Positions 1 to 6,705 of a stretch of DNA of 63,319 nt are shown piece after piece. Within the stretch, counting starts at the first letter, position 1; the number at the start of each line of letters is the position of its first letter. This DNA comes from Marmoricola sp. (GTDB lineage: Bacteria; Actinomycetota; Actinomycetes; Propionibacteriales; Nocardioidaceae): positions 1 to 63,319 of the forward strand of contig JAOPYC010000164.1 of assembly GCA_025964795.1 (NCBI GenBank). The letters are read 5' to 3'. A program made the position numbers and the translations under genes. The notes under the pieces are model-generated. The model was given only the letters and a program-made list of their open reading frames with translations, had not been told where the DNA came from and did not search any database.

Positions 1-66
1 GCGCTCGGGGCCCCCTTCCTGCTGTGGCTGCTGGCCACCGGACGCACCACGAGGAGATCGTCATGA
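1..66 (+). CDS. FecCD-type siderophore ABC permease, C-terminal end (partial)
   Basis: The window opens inside a reading frame in phase with base 1 that encodes 21 residues and stops with TGA at 64-66. The visible end, GAPFLLWLLATGR, matches the last membrane helix and short basic tail typical of BtuC/FecCD permeases. The stop overlaps the ATG of the next gene (ATGA), and that gene is a FecE-type ATPase. The pair therefore belongs to one ferric-siderophore import operon whose upstream part lies outside the window. Confidence 0.75.
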   Translation, partial: ALGAPFLLWLLATGRTTRRSS

Positions 67-905
67 CTGCGCTCCACGACGTACCCCCTGCCCGCCTCGT
101 CGCCCGGGAGGTCACCCTGGGGTACGGCGACCGCCCCGTCGTCCACGGCCTGACCACCGCCGTGCCCGACCGCGGGATCACGGCGATCGTCGGGGCCAAC
201 GCCTGCGGCAAGTCCACCCTGCTCCGGGGTCTGGCCCGGCTCCTGCGCCCGTCGTCGGGGGTGGTGCTGCTCGACGGCCGCGCGATCGGCACGCTGGCCC
301 CGCGGCAGGTCGCGCGCACGCTGGGGCTGCTGCCCCAGCACCCCGTCACCCCCGAGGGCGTGAACGTCGTGGACCTCGTCGGCCGCGGCCGCCACCCCCA
401 CCAGGGGACCCTGCGCCGGTGTTCGCGCGAGGACGAGCACGCAGTGGCGCAGGCCCTCGAGCTGACCGGCACCCTCGACCTCGCCGACCGCCTCGTCGAC
501 GAGCTCTCCGGCGGGCAGCGGCAACGGGTCTGGATCGCGATGGCCCTCGCGCAGCAGACCGACCTGCTGCTGCTCGACGAGCCCACGACGTACCTCGACG
601 TCGCCCACCAGGTGGAGGTCCTCGACCTCCTCGTCGACCTGAACCGGGCGCGCGGCACGACGATCGTGATGGTGCTGCACGACCTCAACCTGGCCGCGAG
701 GTACGCCGACCACCTCGTCGCCATGCGCGAGGGCCGCATCGTCGCGGCCGGCGCTCCGGCCGAGGTGATCACCGAGGACTGCGTCCGCGACGTGTTCGGC
801 ATGGACTGCCGGGTCGTCGAGGACCCCGTCACCGGAACACCCATGGTGATCCCGCTGGGTCGCCGCTCCCGCACCTCGGCCGCGTCCGACCGGAGGACCG
901 CATGA
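63..905 (+). CDS. Ferric-siderophore ABC transporter ATP-binding protein (FepC/FecE type)
   Basis: A 280-residue cytoplasmic ATPase that should power import of an iron chelate through the FecCD permease ending at base 66. Visible motifs are Walker A GANACGKST near residue 44, the ABC signature LSGGQRQRVWIAMAL near 147, Walker B LLLLDEPTTYLD near 168 and the switch histidine in VLHDLNLA. The Asp-Val-Ala after TTYLD is typical of the iron-siderophore/B12 subfamily. The ATG at 63 is chosen because a GAGGAG ribosome site lies just before it and it overlaps the permease stop; an upstream in-frame ATG at 24 is less likely. The stop overlaps the start of the next gene by 4 bp, so the three genes are one operon. 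The substrate cannot be told from sequence. Confidence 0.93.
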   Translation: MTALHDVPPARLVAREVTLGYGDRPVVHGLTTAVPDRGITAIVGANACGKSTLLRGLARLLRPSSGVVLLDGRAIGTLAPRQVARTLGLLPQHPVTPEGVNVVDLVGRGRHPHQGTLRRCSREDEHAVAQALELTGTLDLADRLVDELSGGQRQRVWIAMALAQQTDLLLLDEPTTYLDVAHQVEVLDLLVDLNRARGTTIVMVLHDLNLAARYADHLVAMREGRIVAAGAPAEVITEDCVRDVFGMDCRVVEDPVTGTPMVIPLGRRSRTSAASDRRTA

Positions 906-1888
906 CCATCCGCGAGACCGCAGAGAAGGCCGGGCCGACAGTCCTGCTCACCGAGGCGACGGTGCACAGCGCCACCCGCCTCAGCCCGTCGTACGTCCGG
1001 GTCGAGCTGGCCAGCCCCGGCTTCGTCGACCTCGGCGAGGAGGGTTTCGACACCCGCTTCAAGGTGCTGCTGCCCGGGGCGACGGGCGAGCTGCTGTCGC
1101 TGTCCGAGGTCGCGGAGGAGTGGTACGAGAGGTGGGTGTCCCTGCCCGACGACGTCCGCCCGCCCATGCGGACCTACACGATCCGCGACGTCGTCCGCGA
1201 CCGTGGGCAGGTGCGGCTCGTCGTCGACTTCGTGGTGCACGAGGACGATGGGGCCGGAGCTGGCCACGGCCTGGGGCCGGCCTGCCGCTGGGCGCTGGCG
1301 GCGAAGCCCGGTGACGTGGTCCAGGTGGTCGCCCCGCACCGCGCGACGACGTACGGCGGCGCCGAGTTCGATCCTGACGGGCGCCAGCACGTGCTCCTGA
1401 TCGGCGACGAGACGGCCGTGCCGGCGATCGCGCGGATCATGGAGGACCTCGGCCCCGGCTGCACCGGCGAGGTGTTCCTCGAGGTCCCGAGCAGCGAGGA
1501 CATCCAGGACCTGCCCGGTCGCACCGGGTTCTCGGTCACGTGGTGCCCACGCCACAAGGCCGCGGTCGGGCGCCGGCTCGTGCAGGACGTACGCCGCCAC
1601 CTGGGCCTGCCCCCCTCGACGGAGTTCGAAGCGCTCGCCGACCTGCCCGGCGACCTCGACCTCGACGTCTGGGAGACGCCGACCTACTCCGCGGCCGGCG
1701 AGGACGTCGAGGCACAGCTGCACACCCACTCGGTGGGCCACGACCTCGACGACACCTACGCGTGGATCGCCGGGGAGTCCTGGATGGTCAAGGCCCTGCG
1801 CCGCAGCATGGTCACCGAGCTCGGCGTCGACCGTGGCCAGGTCGCGTTCATGGGCTACTGGCGCGAGGGCGTGGCGATGCGGGGCTGA
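902..1888 (+). CDS. Siderophore-interacting protein (FAD-dependent ferric-siderophore reductase family)
   Basis: A 328-residue cytoplasmic flavoprotein of the SIP/ViuB family. These enzymes reduce Fe(III)-siderophores after uptake, releasing iron. The FAD-binding barrel occupies about residues 15-150 and contains RTYTIRDV, the usual flavin-contacting RxYTxR motif. The C-terminal NAD(P)H-binding half has LLIGDETAVPAIARI and ends with WIAGESWMVKALRR and GYWREG, both characteristic of the family. The ATG at 902 overlaps the stop of the ATPase gene (ATGA), so uptake and reductive release are coupled in one operon. An extra stretch around residues 225-255 (DLPGDLDLDVWETP region) lengthens the linker before the last strand. 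No iron-box operator is visible because the operon start is outside the window. Confidence 0.92.
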   Translation: MTIRETAEKAGPTVLLTEATVHSATRLSPSYVRVELASPGFVDLGEEGFDTRFKVLLPGATGELLSLSEVAEEWYERWVSLPDDVRPPMRTYTIRDVVRDRGQVRLVVDFVVHEDDGAGAGHGLGPACRWALAAKPGDVVQVVAPHRATTYGGAEFDPDGRQHVLLIGDETAVPAIARIMEDLGPGCTGEVFLEVPSSEDIQDLPGRTGFSVTWCPRHKAAVGRRLVQDVRRHLGLPPSTEFEALADLPGDLDLDVWETPTYSAAGEDVEAQLHTHSVGHDLDDTYAWIAGESWMVKALRRSMVTELGVDRGQVAFMGYWREGVAMRG

Positions 1889-1986
1889 GGCTCACGATGT
1901 GAGATTCCTGTGACCGGCGCCTCACAAATATGGACATTTCCGTGTACCACTGGAGGCCGCATCAGCACAACGGGGGAGTTCCACGC

Positions 1987-2700
1987 ATGCGCAGACCACT
2001 CGTCCTCGCACTGGATGCGATCGTCATGACCGCGCCACTGCTCGTCGTCAACCAGGCCAGCGCGGACGTCCCGTTCGCGCAGCGGGTGTCCCTGGTCAAG
2101 GACGGGCCGGCGTTCACCTTCTACGTCTCCAAGAACACCGGCTTCTCCGGTGCCGCGGGTCGGCCGACGTTCGCCAAGTCCTCGCACAAGATCGACCTGA
2201 ACGTCTACCGGCTTGAGGAGCGTGAGCCGAACTACGACTACTACTTCGTCGACATCGACTCCCGGCTGTCGAAGAAGTCCGGCAGCAACGCCGGGTCGAT
2301 GAAGTTCACGGCGTGGACCGACAGTGCGACCTCGTCCTCGTCGTACACCAAGTCGGTGTCGAGCAAGAAGTCCAGCTGTGTCACGGTCAGCGGCGGCATC
2401 AGCGGCGGCATGGGACCGGTCGGTGCGAGCGCTACGGTCTCCAAGGACGTCCTGTGCGGCAAGGCCGCCACCGGGAAGCTGAGCACGTCGTCCGCCGGAC
2501 GGATCGGGGCCTACTCGATCAACGCGCCCGCGCTGGCCAAGCACATCGACTTCAAGAAGTTCGTCCGGGTCAAGCCGCACAAGCACCCGTCGTTCCACGT
2601 GCGGGTCAGCGGCCCGTGTGACTACGAGAACTCGGTGCACGACCTCATCCGCACGACGTGCACCGACTCCTACACCCTGGGCTACGCGGGCCGGAAGTAG
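1987..2700 (+). CDS. Secreted protein of unknown function with four cysteines
   Basis: A 237-residue protein not recognised from any family. The ATG at 1987 follows a GGGGGAG site (about 1970-1977). It opens with MRRPLVLALDAIVMTAPLLV, a plausible Sec signal peptide ending near ASADVP. The mature part is rich in Ser, Lys and aromatic residues and has four cysteines (SSCVTV, VLCGKA, GPCDYE, TTCTDS), which could form two disulphides outside the cell. A Gly/Ser-rich patch (VSGGISGGMGPVGASA) lies mid-protein. The upstream 98 bp are comparatively AT-rich and contain short CTCAC/GTGAG inverted repeats (1891-1925), so the gene probably has its own promoter. It ends before a perfect hairpin at 2867-2893 and converges on the EtfD-like gene. 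Confidence 0.8.
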   Translation: MRRPLVLALDAIVMTAPLLVVNQASADVPFAQRVSLVKDGPAFTFYVSKNTGFSGAAGRPTFAKSSHKIDLNVYRLEEREPNYDYYFVDIDSRLSKKSGSNAGSMKFTAWTDSATSSSSYTKSVSSKKSSCVTVSGGISGGMGPVGASATVSKDVLCGKAATGKLSTSSAGRIGAYSINAPALAKHIDFKKFVRVKPHKHPSFHVRVSGPCDYENSVHDLIRTTCTDSYTLGYAGRK

Positions 2701-2769
2701 CCCGGCTCACCTCACCGCGGGGATGGTCAGCGTCGACGGGCTCGACCGCCCGACGGCGAGCGGGGCTTC

Positions 2770-2836
2770 GACATGCGAATGTCGCGGCTGCGACCCATGA
2801 CCGCTCCACCAGTCACGGGAGCCACATTCGCATGTC
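2770..2836. repeat. 13-nt inverted repeat downstream of the secreted-protein gene
   Basis: GACATGCGAATGT at 2770-2782 is the exact reverse complement of ACATTCGCATGTC at 2824-2836, with 41 bp between. Each arm is itself nearly self-complementary (ACAT/ATGT around a GCGA or TCGC centre). It lies in the convergent intergenic region ahead of the main hairpin. It may form a large stem or be a protein-binding site; no function is assigned. Confidence 0.5.
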
Positions 2837-2866
2837 CAAGGCGGGGCGGCGGCCCGAGAATTGGAA

Positions 2867-2893
2867 GATCCCCGGCACCAGGTGCCGGGGATC
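2867..2893. terminator. Perfect 13-bp hairpin between convergent genes, probable bidirectional terminator
   Basis: GATCCCCGGCACC (2867-2879) and GGTGCCGGGGATC (2881-2893) are perfect inverted repeats separated by a single base. The hairpin lies 166 bp after the secreted-protein stop and 27 bp beyond the stop of the opposite-strand EtfD-like gene. No T-run follows on either side, as is common for actinobacterial hairpin terminators. Position and symmetry suggest it serves both genes. Confidence 0.7.
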
Positions 2894-2920
2894 CCTCCAC
2901 TACTCCGGGGTGGAGCCGGC

Positions 2921-5900
2921 CTAGAGGTCGAAGAGCGAGCCGCCTTCGCCGATCTCCGCGTCGGTACGGGGCTGGTGGGCGTCTCCGGAGGCGGTCGGCT
3001 TTGGCTTCTCCTCCTCGGCTTCCTGCTCCTCCGGTGCGGCGGACTCGTCCTCGGCGGAGGGCTCCTCGGGCTCGGTCGCCTGCTCCTTGGTCGAACCCGC
3101 CTCGACGGACTCGGCCTCGGAGTCGGACCCGGCGGCGTCGGCGTACTTCGCCTTGATGTCGCGCAACGAGGTCACCGGGGCGTCGGAGGACTCCTCGGCC
3201 TTCGGCTCGTCGCGCGTGGCCCCGGGCTCCTCGGCCTGAGCCTCAGTGTCCTCGTCCTCGGCCGCGGCCTCCGGCTCGGCCTTGGCTTCGGCCTTGGCCT
3301 CGGGCGACTCCGTGGCGGGGGTGACGTCGGTGTCGGCGTCGTCCTGGCTGCGGTCGGTGTCGCCGTCGGTGGTGGAGTCGGCGGCGGCGTCCTGGTCGGC
3401 GGGGGTGGTCTCGTCGGAGGCAGCCGGGGCTGCTTCCTCGGCGGGCTCCTCGATGTCGAACAGCGAGCCGCCCTCGGGGATCGAGGAGGCAGGCGTGGAC
3501 GTCGTACCGCTGGAGGCGGGCTTCTCCTCGGTCGCGGCCTCCGGCTCGGCGTCGTCCGTGTCCGGGGTGACGTCGGTGTCGGCGTCGTCCTGGCTGCGGT
3601 CGGTGTCGCCGTCGGTGGTGGAGTCGGCGGCCTTGTCCTCATCGGCCGGGGTGGACTCGTCCGAGGCGGCCGGGGCTGCCGCCTCCTCCGGCTCGGCGAT
3701 GTCGAAGAGCGACCCGCCCTCGGGGACCTCGCTGGCCGGGGTCGACGTCGTACCGCTCGAGGCGGGCTTCTCGGTGACCGGCTCGGCCTTGGCCTCCGGC
3801 TCGGCCTCCTCGGCCGCGTCGTCGTCCGACCCGACGTCGAACAGCGAACCTCCGGCGAGACCGTCGTCGGGCTTCTTCGCCGCGGGGGCCTCGGAGGCCG
3901 CGGGGGCGTCGGAGGTCGCCGCGGAGGCCTCGGAGCTCTCCGAGGAGTCGTCGCCCAGGTCGAACAGCGAGCCGGGGTTGCTCTTCTTGGCCTCGGGAGC
4001 CTCGTCGAACTTGGAGGTGTCCTCCTCGTGCATGGCCTCGTCGCCCGAGGACGTGTCGTCGACGTCGAACAGCGAGGTGCCGCCGCTGGCCTTGGCGGCC
4101 GGACCGACGTCCTCGGTCTTGGTGACGGTCTCCTCGGTCTGGGTGGCGTCGCCGGCCTCGGGCTCGGCCTGGGTGGCCTCGTCCTTGGCAGGCGCCTCGG
4201 TGGCGACGGCCGCCTTGGCCGCTGGTGCCGCGGCCTTGACCTTCGTGGTCTCGCCCTTCACCGAGGCGAGCAGCATCTGTGCGACGTCGAGGACCTCGAC
4301 CTCCTCACGCGCCTTGCCCTCGCTCTGGGCCGAGGTGAGCCCGTCGGAGAGCATCACGCGGCAGAACGGGCAGCCGACCGCGATCTGGTCGGCGCCGGTC
4401 TCGACGGCCTCCATCGTGCGGGTCTCGTTGATCCGCGTGCCGATCGTCTCCTCCATCCACATGCGTGCGCCGCCGGCGCCGCAGCAGAAGGAACGCTCGG
4501 AGTTGCGGGGCATCTCCTTGAGGTCGACGTCGGGGATCACGTTCAGCAGCTCGCGCGGCGGGGAGTAGACGCCGTTGTGACGACCGATGTAGCAGGGGTC
4601 GTGGTAGGTGATCGAGCGCTTGGCGGCACCCGCGGTGGCGTCGACCGGCACCAGCTTCTTCTCGCGGACGAGACGGTTGAGCAGCTGGGTGTGGTGGACG
4701 ACCTCGAGCTCGATGCCGAGGTCGGAGTACTCGTTCTTCAAGGTGTTGAAGCAGTGCGCACAGGTCGAGACGACCTTCTTGACCTTCGTCTCCTTGAAGG
4801 TCGCGATGTTCTCCGCGGCCAGGCCCTGGAAGACGAACTCGTTGCCGGCGCGCCGGGCGGAGTCACCGGTGCAGGTCTCGCCGTTGCCGAGCACGGCGAA
4901 GGTCACGCCGGCCATGTCCAGCAGCTCGGCGACCGCACGCGTGGTCTTCTTGGCGCGGTCCTCGTAGGCGCCGGCGCAGCCGACCCAGAACAGCCACTCG
5001 ACCTCGTCGAGGGTCTCGACGTCCTCGCCCACGACCTTGACGTCGAAGGGCAGGTCCTTGGCCCAGTCCATCCGCGCCTTGGGCGACATGTTCCACGGGT
5101 TGCCCTTGTTCTCCAGGCCCTTGAAGAGCCCGTTGAGCTCGGCCGGGAAGTTGGACTCGACCAGCACCTGGTAGCGGCGCATGTCGACGATGTGGTCGAC
5201 GTGCTCGATGTCGACGGGGCACTGCTGCACGCAGGCACCGCAGGTCACGCAGGACCAGAGCACGTCGGGGTCGATGACGCCGCCGCCGTTCTCGGGCATG
5301 TAGAACCAGTCGTCGCCGGTGTCGCCGACCAGCGGCCGGTCGACCTCGCGCTGCAGCTGCTCGTTGCCCTCGAGCATGGTCGCGCGCTTGTCCTCGTCGG
5401 CGAGGAGGTACGGCGCCTTGCTGAGGGTGTGGTCCCTCAGGGCCATGATCATCAGCTTGGGCGAGAGGGGCTTCTCGGTGTTCCACGCCGGGCACTGGTC
5501 CTGGCAACGACCGCACTCGGTGCAGGTCGCCATGTCGAGGATGCCCTTCCACGAGAAGTCCTCGGACGCGCCGACGCCCAGCTTGGCGTCCTCGTCGAGG
5601 TCCTCGAGGTCGTCGAGCAGCAGCGGCTTGCCGCCGGACATCATCGGCTTGGCGGCACCGAGCGCCACCGGCTGCCGGCCGAACAGGACGTTCAGCGGGG
5701 CCAGGAAGATGTGCAGGTGCTTGGAGTTGAGCACGAAGATCAGGAAGGCCAGCATCACGCCGATGTGCAGGAGCAGGCCGATCCCGATGAGCCAGCTGCT
5801 GTCGGGCAGGATCTTGCCCAGCCCGTAGGAGACGAACGCCGCCTTGCCGTAGCCCCGGTCGGTGCCCATGTCGCGGGCCTCGACGGCCCCGCGGAACAGG

Positions 5901-6415
5901 AACAGCGTCCAGACGACGTTGAAGATCATGAACAGCGTGAAGTACGCCGGGCCCAGGTGCGAGCCGAAGAACCGCGACCCGCGGCCCTGGCTCTTGGGGT
6001 TGTTGACGATCCGGATCCACCAGAAGGTGCCGATGCCGAGCAGGCACATGACGGCGATGAAGTCCTGGAGGAAGCCGAGCACGGACCAGTTGCCGAAGAC
6101 GAACCAGTTCCACTCGGGGTTGCGCGAGAACAGGACGGCGTACGCCTCGAGGTAGACCGAGCCCAGGATGAAGAACGCCCACATCACGAAGAAGTGAGCC
6201 GTGCCGGGGATCGACCACTTGAGCAGCTTCTTCTGGCCGAAGACCTCGACCACCTGGCGCTTGATCGCGGCTCCGAGCCGACCGGTCACCCCGGCGATCC
6301 GGTCAGGGGCCGGCTGGCCGCTGGTGATCGCGCGGAACAAGAACCACACGCGCCTCCCGGCGAGCGGCAGGACCACCGCGTTCATCAGCAGACCGAGGAT
6401 CAGCACCAGCGTCAC
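2921..6415 (-). CDS. EtfD-like membrane Fe-S oxidoreductase (HdrD/CCG domains) with long acidic repeat tail
   Basis: A protein of about 1164 residues resembling mycobacterial EtfD (Rv0338c), which passes electrons from electron-transfer flavoprotein to menaquinone during fatty-acid oxidation. The N-terminal ~260 residues are several membrane helices (cytochrome b/NarI-like). Two 4Fe-4S motifs follow: CTECGRCQDQCP near residue 300 and CVTCGACVQQCP near 390. Two cysteine-rich CCG domains come next (FWVGCAGAYE near 475; FCCGAGGARMW near 640; VGCPFCRVML). From about residue 710 the chain is an acidic Ala/Glu/Asp/Thr-rich, probably disordered tail with six SLFD(V/L/I) motifs, the last at the extreme C-terminus. 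GTG at 6415 is preferred because GGGAG lies 6 nt upstream; GTG at 6439 would add eight residues but has no clear ribosome site. The enzymatic role is by homology; the tail role is unknown. Confidence 0.9.
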   Translation of the reverse strand: MTLVLILGLLMNAVVLPLAGRRVWFLFRAITSGQPAPDRIAGVTGRLGAAIKRQVVEVFGQKKLLKWSIPGTAHFFVMWAFFILGSVYLEAYAVLFSRNPEWNWFVFGNWSVLGFLQDFIAVMCLLGIGTFWWIRIVNNPKSQGRGSRFFGSHLGPAYFTLFMIFNVVWTLFLFRGAVEARDMGTDRGYGKAAFVSYGLGKILPDSSWLIGIGLLLHIGVMLAFLIFVLNSKHLHIFLAPLNVLFGRQPVALGAAKPMMSGGKPLLLDDLEDLDEDAKLGVGASEDFSWKGILDMATCTECGRCQDQCPAWNTEKPLSPKLMIMALRDHTLSKAPYLLADEDKRATMLEGNEQLQREVDRPLVGDTGDDWFYMPENGGGVIDPDVLWSCVTCGACVQQCPVDIEHVDHIVDMRRYQVLVESNFPAELNGLFKGLENKGNPWNMSPKARMDWAKDLPFDVKVVGEDVETLDEVEWLFWVGCAGAYEDRAKKTTRAVAELLDMAGVTFAVLGNGETCTGDSARRAGNEFVFQGLAAENIATFKETKVKKVVSTCAHCFNTLKNEYSDLGIELEVVHHTQLLNRLVREKKLVPVDATAGAAKRSITYHDPCYIGRHNGVYSPPRELLNVIPDVDLKEMPRNSERSFCCGAGGARMWMEETIGTRINETRTMEAVETGADQIAVGCPFCRVMLSDGLTSAQSEGKAREEVEVLDVAQMLLASVKGETTKVKAAAPAAKAAVATEAPAKDEATQAEPEAGDATQTEETVTKTEDVGPAAKASGGTSLFDVDDTSSGDEAMHEEDTSKFDEAPEAKKSNPGSLFDLGDDSSESSEASAATSDAPAASEAPAAKKPDDGLAGGSLFDVGSDDDAAEEAEPEAKAEPVTEKPASSGTTSTPASEVPEGGSLFDIAEPEEAAAPAASDESTPADEDKAADSTTDGDTDRSQDDADTDVTPDTDDAEPEAATEEKPASSGTTSTPASSIPEGGSLFDIEEPAEEAAPAASDETTPADQDAAADSTTDGDTDRSQDDADTDVTPATESPEAKAEAKAEPEAAAEDEDTEAQAEEPGATRDEPKAEESSDAPVTSLRDIKAKYADAAGSDSEAESVEAGSTKEQATEPEEPSAEDESAAPEEQEAEEEKPKPTASGDAHQPRTDAEIGEGGSLFDL
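3318..3631 (-). repeat. Two identical 68-bp direct repeats inside the EtfD-like tail
   Basis: Bases 3318-3385 and 3564-3631 are identical and lie 246 bp (82 codons) apart, keeping frame. They encode the DGDTDRSQDDADTDVTP segment. The surrounding TTSTPAS...PEGGSLFDI segments are also duplicated, so the tail grew by tandem duplication of a unit of about 82 codons. Confidence 0.85.
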
Positions 6416-6616
6416 GAGTAACTCCCAACTGGCCGGCACAGTCGCCGGAAGTGTCTGGATATCGGCGTTGAGACTACTGCGCGTTTGCTTCGCGGGTCAG
6501 GCAACCTCAGTGTGAGAAATGCTACCCCTCGGTAACTTGGCACCGCCCCTCACCCCGGTCGTCGGGAACGTGGTGCCGTGCGCCGCCGTACGACGGGGTG
6601 GGCGGACAAAGCGGAT

Positions 6617-6703
6617 GGGGTTGTCAGTCGAATCCGGTACTTCTCACCCGAAGTTTCGGCCTAGAAGTGCAGGTATCCCCGGCCAACCGGGGAAACCTGC
6701 ACC
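6617..6703 (-). repeat. Family B palindromic element, solo copy B1 (87 bp)
   Basis: One of four 87-bp copies in the window (others 25437-25523, 60206-60292, 61381-61467). On the minus strand it reads GGTGCAGGTTT, then a GC hairpin (14-bp arms at 6669-6682 and 6687-6700, one mismatch), then a weaker ACTTCT/AGAAGT hairpin (6639-6668). The GC-hairpin end is 2 bp from the stop codon of the minus-strand gene at 6706, so it may act as its terminator. This copy is the most diverged (ACTTCT instead of ACTTATC). Confidence 0.8.
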
Positions 6704-6705
6704 CC

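Noticed and set aside
2867-2893. The hairpin after the secreted-protein gene as a fifth family B copy
   Set aside because: It shares only CCCCGG/CCGGGG and ATCCC. The GGTTAACC centre, the TTATCA hairpin and the 87-bp length are absent.
3318-3631. CRISPR-like repeats
   Set aside because: Only two copies occur; they are coding and in frame within the EtfD-like tail.
2861-6421. A plus-strand frame of over 1100 codons antisense to the EtfD-like gene
   Set aside because: It mirrors the GC3-rich codon pattern of the real gene, has no domain and is very rich in Gly/Leu/Arg. The minus strand shows Fe-S motifs and membrane helices.
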